Assembly: GCA_964617765.1 (NCBI GenBank)
Contig: CAZTZY010000031.1
Span: forward strand, 1 to 28,024
Reading direction: 5' to 3'
DNA length: 28,024 nt
Origin: CAZTZY01 sp964617765
Lineage (GTDB): Bacteria > Pseudomonadota > Gammaproteobacteria > Pseudomonadales > DT-91
Below the pieces are notes generated by a model that worked only from the letters and a program-made list of their open reading frames with translations, was not told the DNA's origin and made no database searches. Position numbers and translations under genes: made by a program. Of this stretch, positions 7,612 to 14,906 are shown piece after piece; position 1 is the stretch's first letter; each line of letters starts with the position of its first letter.

Positions 7612-8367
7612 ATGGCTAGCGTATCAATGCGTGAAATGCTTCAGGCAGGTGTACATTTCGGACACCAAACCCGTTACTGGAACCCAAAAATGAAAAAATA
7701 CATTTTTGGTGCGCGTAACAAAATTCATATTATCAACCTTGAACATACTGTTCCGACTTTTAACGATGCATTGGCATTTGTTAAAACCCAGACTGCTATG
7801 GGCAATAAAGTGCTTTTTGTTGGAACCAAGCGTTCCGCCAGCAAAATCATTAAAGAAGAAGCGATTCGTGCCGGCATGCCTTATGTCAGCCATCGTTGGT
7901 TAGGCGGCATGTTGACCAACTACAAAACAATTCGCCAATCAATCAAGCGTTATCGTGATCTGGAAACACAAAGCCAGGACGGTACTTTTAATGCGTTGAC
8001 CAAGAAAGAAGCATTAATGCGTACTCGTGATATGGAAAAACTGGAAAGATCTATTGGTGGTATCAAAGATATTGGGGGCTTGCCAGATGCCTTGTTTGTT
8101 ATAGATGTTGATCATGAGCGTATTGCCATCACTGAAGCCAATAAGTTAGGTATACCTGTAATTGGTATTGTTGACTCTAACAGCAATCCTGATGGCGTTG
8201 ATTATGTGATTCCTGGTAACGATGATGCAATTCGTGCAGTAAAGCTGTTTGTATCTGCAATTGCTGATGCTTGTATTGAAGGTAAAGCATCATCTCAAGG
8301 CGCAGTGGCGGTTAGTGATTTTGTTGAAGTTGAAGCACCAGCAGAAAGTGATGCGGCAGCTGAATAA
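7612..8367 (+). CDS. rpsB: 30S ribosomal protein S2
   Basis: A structural protein of the small ribosomal subunit, needed for S1 binding and 30S function. The ATG at 7612 gives 251 residues, slightly longer than E. coli (241) through an acidic, alanine-rich C-terminal tail. Family signatures are clear: SMREMLQAGVHFGHQTRYWNPKM at the N-terminus (about 4-26) and the central LPDALFVIDVDHERIAITEA block. An open frame extends 23 codons upstream to 7543, but those codons lie in the structured leader. The GAGGA ribosome site at 7600-7604, 7 bases before 7612, fixes the start. It is divergent from map and followed by tsf across a strong hairpin. Likely regulation is stringent control at the promoter and S2 feedback at the leader. 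Confidence 0.98.
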   Translation: MASVSMREMLQAGVHFGHQTRYWNPKMKKYIFGARNKIHIINLEHTVPTFNDALAFVKTQTAMGNKVLFVGTKRSASKIIKEEAIRAGMPYVSHRWLGGMLTNYKTIRQSIKRYRDLETQSQDGTFNALTKKEALMRTRDMEKLERSIGGIKDIGGLPDALFVIDVDHERIAITEANKLGIPVIGIVDSNSNPDGVDYVIPGNDDAIRAVKLFVSAIADACIEGKASSQGAVAVSDFVEVEAPAESDAAAE

Positions 8368-8390
8368 ATTTTAAATTGAAATGTTTATTA

Positions 8391-8417
8391 AAGAGGGGCT
8401 TATCGCCCCTCTTTTTT
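8391..8417 (+). terminator. Strong intrinsic terminator/attenuator between rpsB and tsf
   Basis: A perfect 9-base-pair stem AAGAGGGGC / GCCCCTCTT with a TTATC loop is followed by six Ts. It lies 23 bases after the rpsB stop and 35 bases before the tsf start. E. coli also has a hairpin attenuator here that sets the S2 to EF-Ts ratio. No other promoter for tsf is obvious, so partial read-through is inferred. Confidence 0.88.
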
Positions 8418-8451
8418 AGAGTATATGAATCAGATTTTGGAGAGTAATGTA

Positions 8452-9315
8452 ATGGCAGATATTTCTACTGCAATGGTAAAAGAGTTACGTGAGCGTACTG
8501 GTTTAGGGATGATGGAGTGCAAAAATGCTCTTAAAAATACTAACGGTGATATTGAACTGGCAATTGAAGATTTACGTAAATCCAGTGGTATGAAAGCTGC
8601 TAAAAAAGCTGGCCGAATTGCTGCTGAAGGTGCAGTGAGTGTTCGTGTTTCGTCAGATAACAAATTTGCTTTGATTGTTGAAGTTAATAGCGAAACAGAT
8701 TTTGCTGCTCGTGAAGAAGGCTTCCAGAAATTTGTTGCGCTGGTTTCAGATACTGCATTTGCAAGCCGCAATACAGATGTCGCAGCAATTATGAATGGCG
8801 ATCTTGAAACGGTTCGTGAAAGTCTGGTGCAAAAAATTGGTGAAAATATTGGCGTGCGTCGCATTGAGAAAGTTGATGCAGATGTTGTGGGCGCTTATGT
8901 TCATGGCGGTAGCCGCATAGGTGTTTTGGTATCATTAAAAGGTGGCAATCCTGAGTTGGCTAAAGATATAGCAATGCATGTCGCTGCTTCTAATCCACAA
9001 TTTGTTTCTCCTGGAAATGTACCCGCTGAAGTCATTGAAAAAGAGAAGGAAATTTTAATTGCTCAAGCTCAGGATAGCGGCAAGCCGAAAGAAATTATTG
9101 AAAAGATGATTGTTGGTCGAATTCAAAAATTTCTGGCTGATATTAGCCTGACTGAACAAGCTTTTATCAAAGATCCTGATACCACAGTTGGTAAACTGGT
9201 TTCTAAGGCAGGTGCTGAAGTTCTTTCTTTTATTCGCTTTGAAGTGGGCGAGGGAATTGAAAAAGAAGAAAAGGATTTTGCCCAGGAAGTAGCAGAACAG
9301 TTAGCCAAAAGCTAA
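8452..9315 (+). CDS. tsf: Translation elongation factor Ts
   Basis: EF-Ts is the guanine nucleotide exchange factor that reloads EF-Tu with GTP. The ATG at 8452 gives 287 residues (E. coli 283). The N-terminal UBA-like domain (about 4-55) has KELRERTGLGMMECKNAL. The core carries the signature ETDFAARE (family TDFVA[RK]) that inserts near the EF-Tu nucleotide site. The C-terminal part contains the coiled-coil stretch and a final KEEKDFAQEVAEQ helix. A start nine codons upstream (8425) is open, but GGAG at 8439-8442 sits 9 bases before 8452 and the N-terminus there (MADISTAMVKELR) matches the family. It is co-transcribed with rpsB through the attenuator and closed by a strong terminator. Confidence 0.98.
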   Translation: MADISTAMVKELRERTGLGMMECKNALKNTNGDIELAIEDLRKSSGMKAAKKAGRIAAEGAVSVRVSSDNKFALIVEVNSETDFAAREEGFQKFVALVSDTAFASRNTDVAAIMNGDLETVRESLVQKIGENIGVRRIEKVDADVVGAYVHGGSRIGVLVSLKGGNPELAKDIAMHVAASNPQFVSPGNVPAEVIEKEKEILIAQAQDSGKPKEIIEKMIVGRIQKFLADISLTEQAFIKDPDTTVGKLVSKAGAEVLSFIRFEVGEGIEKEEKDFAQEVAEQLAKS

Positions 9316-9319
9316 TGAT

Positions 9320-9345
9320 AAAAAGGCCTCTTGAAGGCCTTTTTT
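9320..9345 (+). terminator. Strong intrinsic terminator after tsf
   Basis: A perfect 10-base-pair stem AAAAAGGCCT / AGGCCTTTTT encloses the loop CTTGA and ends in a T-run. It starts 4 bases after the tsf stop and marks the end of the rpsB-tsf unit. The A-run on the 5' side also makes it a possible minus-strand terminator, although no minus-strand gene is upstream of it. Confidence 0.9.
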
Positions 9346-9349
9346 ATGT

Positions 9350-9383
9350 CTATAGTGAGCTTAATTTGAATAAGGCTCTATAG
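9350..9383 (+). repeat. Imperfect inverted repeat overlapping the pyrH -35 region
   Basis: The left arm CTATAGTGAGCTTA (9350-9363) and right arm TAAGGCTCTATAG (9371-9383) pair over 12 positions, with a TG bulge on the left and a G bulge on the right, around the loop ATTTGAA. The -35 box straddles the loop and right-arm boundary. It could be an operator or a by-product of AT-rich sequence. Confidence 0.5.
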
Positions 9384-9394
9384 ATATAAATAAT
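9366..9394 (+). promoter_or_regulatory. Likely sigma-70 promoter of pyrH
   Basis: TTGAAT (9366-9371) and AATAAT (9389-9394, 5 of 6 to consensus) are separated by exactly 17 bases. Transcription would start near 9401, leaving a leader of about 57 bases. It lies directly after the tsf terminator and is the only good promoter candidate for the long run of genes beginning at pyrH. Confidence 0.55.
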
Positions 9395-9457
9395 GTATTG
9401 ATTATGTGTTTAGCTACGATTGTATGTTTCGTTAAACTTATTGAAGAGGAGTAAGGT

Positions 9458-10174
9458 ATGCTCGGGGATAAAAAATATAGACGTATTCTTCTTAAGCTGA
9501 GTGGCGAAGCCCTGATGGGTGATCTTGGCTTTGGTATTGATCCTAAAGTGCTTGATCGAATGGCCCTGGAAATTGGCCAGTTGGTTGGAATTGGTGTTCA
9601 AGTTGGATTGGTCATTGGTGGTGGTAATCTTTTTCGTGGTGCTGCCCTAAATCAGGCTGGTCTGGATCGTGTTACTGGCGATCACATGGGAATGCTGGCT
9701 ACAGTAATGAATTCACTGGCAATGCGAGATGCCCTCGGTCGTGCAACCATTCCAACGCAAGTGATGTCGGCAATTCCCATGAGCGGTGTTGTTGATCACT
9801 ATGATCGACGAAAAGCATTGAGTGGTCTTGCTAATGGCGATGTTGTTATTTTTGCAGCAGGCACAGGCAATCCATTTTTCACTACTGATTCTGCTGCATG
9901 TCTGCGGGGCATAGAAATAAATGCTGATATAGTTCTCAAAGCCACTAAAGTTGACGGGGTTTATGATGCAGATCCGAAAAAAAATCCCGATGCTAAAAAA
10001 ATCCAGAATCTTAGTTATGATGAAGTGTTAGATCGTAAACTTGAAGTAATGGATTTGACTGCGATTTGTTTATGTCGCGATCACAATATGCCAGTACGCG
10101 TTTTTGAAATGGAGAAGAAAGGTGCGCTGCTCGATATTGTTATGGGTGGCGATGAAGGCACTTTGATAATGTAA
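9458..10174 (+). CDS. pyrH: Uridylate (UMP) kinase
   Basis: It phosphorylates UMP to UDP in the cytoplasm, feeding all pyrimidine nucleotides and the UDP-sugars used by the lpx genes downstream. At 238 residues it is normal for the hexameric bacterial amino-acid-kinase-fold enzyme. Visible motifs are the phosphate-binding LLKLSGEALMG near residue 11, GGGNLFRGA near 54, the DRVTGDHMGMLATVMN nucleotide/GTP-effector region, and DGVYDADPKKNPDA near 167. The start has a strong GAGGAG ribosome site 6 bases upstream (9446-9451). It begins a new transcription unit after the tsf terminator and is followed 34 bases later by frr, the usual order. Confidence 0.98.
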   Translation: MLGDKKYRRILLKLSGEALMGDLGFGIDPKVLDRMALEIGQLVGIGVQVGLVIGGGNLFRGAALNQAGLDRVTGDHMGMLATVMNSLAMRDALGRATIPTQVMSAIPMSGVVDHYDRRKALSGLANGDVVIFAAGTGNPFFTTDSAACLRGIEINADIVLKATKVDGVYDADPKKNPDAKKIQNLSYDEVLDRKLEVMDLTAICLCRDHNMPVRVFEMEKKGALLDIVMGGDEGTLIM

Positions 10175-10197
10175 TTTGTTTATTGAAAAGTTTTTGT

Positions 10198-10203
10198 GGA
10201 GAG
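10198..10203 (+). promoter_or_regulatory. Ribosome binding site that fixes the GTG start of frr
   Basis: GGAGAG lies 5 bases before GTG at 10209. The in-frame ATG at 10176 would put this strong site inside the coding sequence and add 11 residues not found in ribosome recycling factors, so the GTG is preferred. Confidence 0.75.
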
Positions 10204-10208
10204 CTATT

Positions 10209-10766
10209 GTGATAAATGAAATAAAAAAAGAAACTGAAGCGCGCATGAATAAATCCATGGATGCCTTGAATTCCGCCTTTAATAAAATAAGAACTGGCAG
10301 GGCACATCCGAGTATCCTTAATACAATTTTGGTTGATTATTATGGCACTCCAACACCATTGAGTCAGGTTGCCAATTTAGGTGTTGATGATGCACGAACG
10401 CTAACTGTATCACCATGGGAGCCTAAAATGCTTCCAGAAATTGAAAAAGCTATCATGAAGTCTGATTTGGGTTTGAATCCATCAACGTCTGGTAATCTTA
10501 TAAGAGTGCCGATGCCTGCATTGACTGAAGAAACGCGTAAGTCTTATATGAAACAGGCTAAAGGTGAAGCAGAGCATGCAAGGGTTTCAGTTCGCAGTAT
10601 TCGTCGTGATGCTAATACCCAGTTAAAGGATCTTCTAAAAGATAAAGACATCAGCGAGGATGAAGAAAGAAAGGCGCAAGATGACGTACAAAAAATCACT
10701 GATAAGTTTATAGCTGAAATTGAGAAAATGCTTCACGCTAAAGAAACTGATTTAATGGAAATATAG
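10209..10766 (+). CDS. frr: Ribosome recycling factor
   Basis: RRF acts with EF-G to split post-termination ribosomes. From the GTG at 10209 the protein has exactly 185 residues, the same as E. coli. The three-helix-bundle domain is seen at the N-terminus (MINEIKKETEARMNKSMDAL, about 1-25) and in the C-terminal half. The domain II core includes RTGRAHPSIL, VDYYGTPTPLSQVANL and the SPWEP turn. The conserved DLGLNPSTSGNLIRVPMPALTEE segment and the KD-ISEDEE-KAQDDVQKITDKFI C-terminal helix are present. It follows pyrH in the normal order. The 33 codon-reading bases upstream (from 10176) are open but are not family-like. Confidence 0.98.
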   Translation: MINEIKKETEARMNKSMDALNSAFNKIRTGRAHPSILNTILVDYYGTPTPLSQVANLGVDDARTLTVSPWEPKMLPEIEKAIMKSDLGLNPSTSGNLIRVPMPALTEETRKSYMKQAKGEAEHARVSVRSIRRDANTQLKDLLKDKDISEDEERKAQDDVQKITDKFIAEIEKMLHAKETDLMEI

Positions 10767-10789
10767 CATTCAATTCTAAGCTATTAATT

Positions 10790-11527
10790 ATGGAAATAAA
10801 TTCTCAACATACAGATTTACCTAAACATATTGCCATTGTTATGGATGGCAATGGTCGATGGGCAAGACAGCGACACTTGCCAGTAGCTTTAGGGCATAAA
10901 TCGGGTGTTGAGAAAGTTCGCAATATACTAGAAGCAGCTAAAGAAATAGGTATCAATAATCTTACGTTATTTGCGTTCAGCAGTGAAAATTGGTCACGTC
11001 CTGCGTTAGAAGTCAAAGCATTAATGTCACTGTTTTCAACCTACCTTGATAATGAAGTCGACAATTTGGCTAACAAGAAAGTACGCTTGCGTTTTATTGG
11101 AAGAAGAGACAGATTCCCGGCTGAACTTTTACTTAAAATTGAGCAAGCCGAAAAATATACCGCATCTTTTACTGAATTAAATCTAACTCTAGCGGTAGAT
11201 TATGGTGGTCAGTGGGACATCACAGAGGCAGTAAAAAAAATCGCCTTAAAAGTAGAAAGTGGTGAATTGAGTTCAATGTCCATCACTCCGGAATTATTGA
11301 GTGAGAATCTTTGTCTTGCTGATTTGCCACTTCCTGATTTGTTAATAAGAACCAGTGGTGAATATCGCATCAGTAATTTTTTATTATGGCAATTAGCCTA
11401 TGCGGAATTGTATTTTACAAATGTTTTATGGCCTGATTTTGATAAAAATGATTTAGAGCAAGCGATTAAAAGTTTTGCTAAAAGAGATCGTCGCTATGGT
11501 AGGCGAAAAGAGGATACACATGCTTAA
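10790..11527 (+). CDS. uppS: Undecaprenyl diphosphate synthase (cis-prenyltransferase)
   Basis: It condenses isopentenyl diphosphate units onto farnesyl diphosphate to give C55 undecaprenyl diphosphate, the lipid carrier for peptidoglycan and O-antigen. The 245 residues fit the family. The catalytic aspartate D19 is in AIVMDGNGRWA, followed by the H of the GHKSG motif. The FAFSSENW loop (near 62) and the C-terminal RTSGEYRISNFLLWQ and AYAELYF substrate-binding motifs are intact. There is no recognisable Shine-Dalgarno sequence before the ATG. The next gene, cdsA, overlaps its last 8 bases. Together with dxr it links isoprenoid supply to wall synthesis. Confidence 0.97.
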   Translation: MEINSQHTDLPKHIAIVMDGNGRWARQRHLPVALGHKSGVEKVRNILEAAKEIGINNLTLFAFSSENWSRPALEVKALMSLFSTYLDNEVDNLANKKVRLRFIGRRDRFPAELLLKIEQAEKYTASFTELNLTLAVDYGGQWDITEAVKKIALKVESGELSSMSITPELLSENLCLADLPLPDLLIRTSGEYRISNFLLWQLAYAELYFTNVLWPDFDKNDLEQAIKSFAKRDRRYGRRKEDTHA

Positions 11528-12365
11528 ACAACGCATAATCACAGGTCTTGTTTTGCTAGTGATTATTTTTATTACTTTGTTTTTTATGCCTCCGCCTGTC
11601 TTTTCATGCGTATTGATTCTTGTATTTAGTATTGCCGCCTGGGAGTGGGCTAATTTTGCTGAAATAGAAAATCAGTTTATGCGTTGTCTTTATGCTTTTT
11701 CTATTTCAGTTGTTATTATTTATTGCACTTATTTTGCACAAATCGTTACAGGGAATGTGTTAGTTACAATAATCAGGGATATAGTTGGCATTGGCTGCAC
11801 CTGGTGGGCAATTGCGTTACTTTGGGTAATTTCCTATCCGGCAAGTATTGTGTATTGGCATTATAAAATAGTTAAAATGTTAATGGGTTTTCTGGTATTA
11901 GTCCCTTCAGCCATTGGATTGATATATTTAAGTATATTACCTGTTATAGGTGATTGGGTATTTCTCTATCTTGTAGGTATTGTTGTAGCAGCTGATGTAG
12001 GGGCATATTTTGTTGGTAAATCATTTGGCAAAGCCAAGCTCGCGCCCCTCGTAAGTCCAGGTAAATCCTGGGCAGGTTTTTGGGGAGGATTACTTTCCGC
12101 TATCATTTTGGCAATGATTGTGAGCTCGAAATATGTTGTTTTTGCTGCTCTTTCACCGATTTCATTAATTTTGGTAACTTTTTTTACTGCACTGGCATCG
12201 GTTTTAGGAGATTTAGTAGAAAGCATGATGAAGCGTGAAAGAGGCATTAAAGATAGTAGCCAATTACTGCCTGGTCATGGTGGCTTCATGGATCGTATAG
12301 ATAGTATTACTGCTGCAGCACCAGTATTCACCTTGCTTATGTTATTATTACAGGCACAACAGTAA
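11520..12365 (+). CDS. cdsA: Phosphatidate cytidylyltransferase (CDP-diacylglycerol synthase)
   Basis: This integral inner-membrane enzyme makes CDP-diacylglycerol from phosphatidic acid and CTP, the precursor of all phospholipids. The 281-residue protein has about eight hydrophobic segments and ends with the family signature S-x-x-KR-x4-KD-x8-HGG-x-x-DR-x-D (SMMKRERGIKDSSQ then GHGGFMDRID, about 237-262). The ATG at 11520 has GAGGA 5 bases upstream (11510-11514) within uppS. An upstream in-frame start at 11475 would add 15 residues inside uppS and is not favoured. The stop overlaps the dxr start as TAATG, indicating coupled translation. Confidence 0.96.
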   Translation: MLKQRIITGLVLLVIIFITLFFMPPPVFSCVLILVFSIAAWEWANFAEIENQFMRCLYAFSISVVIIYCTYFAQIVTGNVLVTIIRDIVGIGCTWWAIALLWVISYPASIVYWHYKIVKMLMGFLVLVPSAIGLIYLSILPVIGDWVFLYLVGIVVAADVGAYFVGKSFGKAKLAPLVSPGKSWAGFWGGLLSAIILAMIVSSKYVVFAALSPISLILVTFFTALASVLGDLVESMMKRERGIKDSSQLLPGHGGFMDRIDSITAAAPVFTLLMLLLQAQQ

Positions 12366-13531
12366 TGGAATATATTACTGTTTTAGGGTCTACAGGATCA
12401 ATTGGTGTTAATACGTTAGATGTAATTGCCCGTCACAATACGCGCTTTGTAGTTTTTGCATTAACAGCGCACACGCAATCTCAAAAATTATATGAGCAAT
12501 GCTTACTGTTTAAGCCTGAGTATGCAGTTCTTGAAAATGAAAATGATGCTGAAAAATTACAGGCCAAACTTCGTTTGCATGATGTTAAAACCACAGTCTT
12601 GTCGGGTGAAAAAGCGTTAGAATTTGTTGCTGCACATGATAAAGTTAATGTGGTAATGGCGGCAATTGTTGGTGCTGCTGGATTGCGACCCACTATTGCA
12701 GCTGTTAATGCATCCAAAAAAATATTATTGGCAAATAAAGAAAGTCTGGTTATGGCTGGCCAGCTTTTTATGAATGCAGTGAAAGCTTCAAAATCATTAT
12801 TGTTACCTATAGATAGTGAGCATAATGCCATTCATCAATGTCTGCCCATTCATGCTAAAAACAGTGTTGGTAAATCGGGTATCAGCAAAATTCTTTTAAC
12901 TGCATCAGGCGGCCCATTTATTAATTTTTCAATTGAACAATTGCGCAATGTAACACCCGAGCAAGCATGTGCTCATCCTAATTGGAAAATGGGCAAGAAG
13001 ATTTCTGTGGATTCTGCAAGTTTGATGAATAAAGGTCTGGAATTAATTGAAGCATGTTGGCTTTTTGATACTACACCATCAAAAATTGATATCGTAATAC
13101 ATCCACAAAGTATTATTCATTCCATGGTGCAATATGATGATGGTTCGACATTGGCTCAAATGGGAAATCCTGATATGCGCACACCCATTGCTTATGGTTT
13201 AAACTGGCCTGAGCGGCTTGATTCCGGCGTTCCTTTTCTTGATCTTTTTGCAGTTGGCCGACTGGAATTTATGCACCCTGATGAAAATCGTTTTCCTTGC
13301 TTACGTTTGGCAAAAGAAGCTTTTGATACAGGTAAAACTGCAGCAGCAATTTTAAATGCAGCTAATGAAGTGGCTGTGGAGGCTTTTTTACAAGGAAAGA
13401 TAGCGTTTACTGATATTCCCATTATTAATGAAAAAGTTCTTAATATAGCTAACTTTGATGAACCCACCTCTCTGGATGTTGTCTTAAATGCGGATCAAGA
13501 GGCAAGAAAATTAGCTAGAGAACAATTCTAA
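12365..13531 (+). CDS. dxr: 1-deoxy-D-xylulose 5-phosphate reductoisomerase
   Basis: It converts 1-deoxy-D-xylulose 5-phosphate to 2-C-methyl-D-erythritol 4-phosphate with NADPH, the committed step of the MEP isoprenoid pathway. It therefore supplies the substrate chain used by UppS two genes upstream. The 388-residue length is usual. The NADPH-binding GSTGSIGVNTLDV is at residues 8-20. Metal-binding residues appear in PIDSEHNAIHQCL and MNKGLELIEACWLF, and the flexible loop region VHPQSIIHSMV and the C-terminal helical domain are present. The start codon shares its A with the cdsA stop. This gene means the organism uses the MEP pathway. Confidence 0.97.
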   Translation: MEYITVLGSTGSIGVNTLDVIARHNTRFVVFALTAHTQSQKLYEQCLLFKPEYAVLENENDAEKLQAKLRLHDVKTTVLSGEKALEFVAAHDKVNVVMAAIVGAAGLRPTIAAVNASKKILLANKESLVMAGQLFMNAVKASKSLLLPIDSEHNAIHQCLPIHAKNSVGKSGISKILLTASGGPFINFSIEQLRNVTPEQACAHPNWKMGKKISVDSASLMNKGLELIEACWLFDTTPSKIDIVIHPQSIIHSMVQYDDGSTLAQMGNPDMRTPIAYGLNWPERLDSGVPFLDLFAVGRLEFMHPDENRFPCLRLAKEAFDTGKTAAAILNAANEVAVEAFLQGKIAFTDIPIINEKVLNIANFDEPTSLDVVLNADQEARKLAREQF

Positions 13532-13532
13532 T

Positions 13533-14888
13533 ATGAATATTCTTCATCAAATTCTCATTATGTTAGCCACATTAAGTATATTGGTTGCCATACATGAGTT
13601 TGGACATTTTTGGGTTGCTCGAAAATGTGGTGTAAAAGTATTACGTTTTTCCATAGGTTTTGGTCCGTTGCTGTGCCGTTGGATTGATAGTAAAGGCACG
13701 GAATTTGCACTTTCGGCATTGCCTTTGGGTGGATATGTCAAGATGCTTGATGAAAGGGAGGAATCTGTTGCTCCCGAGGAAAAGCATCTCGCTTTTAATA
13801 ATAAAAATGTTCAACATCGTATTGCTATTGTTAGTGCCGGCCCACTGGCAAATTTTATACTGGCAATTTTTGTCTATTGGTTTGTTTATTTACAAGGTAC
13901 TGTAGGTTTAGCACCTATAGTTTTTTCGGTTACAGAGGAATCGATCGCTGCAAAGGCTGGCTTGATGTCAGGCGAAGAAATTATTAGTGTCGATGGCGTT
14001 GAGACATTAACCGTCAGTGCTGTCGCCATGCAATTGATTAAACGCATGGGTGATGATGGAGAAATTAAAATTCAGGCACGTAAACCGCATACGGATGTTG
14101 CGCAAATATACAATTTATCTATCAGTAAATGGTTAGGGAATGAAGAAGGCAATATCGATGTTTTTTCTACTTTGGGAATAGGATTTTATGAGCCGGTTAT
14201 TGCGCCCATTATAGAAGAAGTATTGCCTGACTCAGCGGCTGAAATAGCTGGTTTGAAAAATGGTGATCGATTAATTTCTGCTGATGGCATTGTTATAAGC
14301 AACTGGATGGCTTGGGTTGATTATGTGCGCAAAAAAGCGGGTGTGAAAATTGATGTGGTTCTTTTAAGGCAAGAACACAATATTCATACTTCCATTATCC
14401 CAACGCTTGTTGATGGGCCAGAGGGGAAAATAGGCCAGGTTGGCATACGAGTATCACCACCGGATACACCAGAATATCTATTGGTGAGGAAGGATTATAA
14501 TGTCTTTTCAGCATGGATACCTGCTTTAGAGCGGACATGGCAAACGGCTATTTTCAGCTTGCAATCATTAAAAAAAATCGTTCTTGGTGATATTTCCTAT
14601 AAGCAATTAAGTGGTCCCATCAGTATTGCTAAAGTTGCTAGTCAATCAGCAAATTCGGGTATCTATAGTTACTTGATTTTGTTAGCATTGTTGAGCGTTA
14701 GTTTAGGTGTTCTCAATCTTTTACCCATACCGGTTTTAGACGGAGGCCATATATTTTTTTATCTGATTGAATGGCTTAAAGGCTCACCAGTTTCTGACAA
14801 AATTCAACAGATAGGTTATCAGTTCGGAATGTTTGTGGTCTTGTCTGTCATGATATTGGCACTTTTTAATGACTTAGGTCGTTTGTAG
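13533..14888 (+). CDS. rseP: Site-2 intramembrane zinc metalloprotease RseP
   Basis: RseP cleaves the anti-sigma factor RseA within the membrane after DegS, releasing sigma-E, and also clears signal peptides. The 451-residue length matches E. coli (450). The HEFGH zinc motif is in the first membrane segment (H21, E22, H25), and the third ligand is D403 in the NLLPIPVLDGGH motif of a later segment. Between them lie the GGYVKML re-entrant region, a second hydrophobic segment (about 105-125) and two tandem periplasmic PDZ domains (about 128-215 and 220-310). Membrane segments follow near 385-410 and at the C-terminus. Only 1 base separates it from dxr. Its position directly before bamA matches its role in outer-membrane protein stress. 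Confidence 0.97.
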   Translation: MNILHQILIMLATLSILVAIHEFGHFWVARKCGVKVLRFSIGFGPLLCRWIDSKGTEFALSALPLGGYVKMLDEREESVAPEEKHLAFNNKNVQHRIAIVSAGPLANFILAIFVYWFVYLQGTVGLAPIVFSVTEESIAAKAGLMSGEEIISVDGVETLTVSAVAMQLIKRMGDDGEIKIQARKPHTDVAQIYNLSISKWLGNEEGNIDVFSTLGIGFYEPVIAPIIEEVLPDSAAEIAGLKNGDRLISADGIVISNWMAWVDYVRKKAGVKIDVVLLRQEHNIHTSIIPTLVDGPEGKIGQVGIRVSPPDTPEYLLVRKDYNVFSAWIPALERTWQTAIFSLQSLKKIVLGDISYKQLSGPISIAKVASQSANSGIYSYLILLALLSVSLGVLNLLPIPVLDGGHIFFYLIEWLKGSPVSDKIQQIGYQFGMFVVLSVMILALFNDLGRL

Positions 14889-14906
14889 TTTTGGTAATTG
14901 CTCCTA

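Noticed and set aside
14898..14906. TTG start for bamA three codons upstream
   Set aside because: ATG at 14907 gives a normal basic-hydrophobic signal peptide (LKKIIFAII). The TTG has no better ribosome site and is a rarer start.
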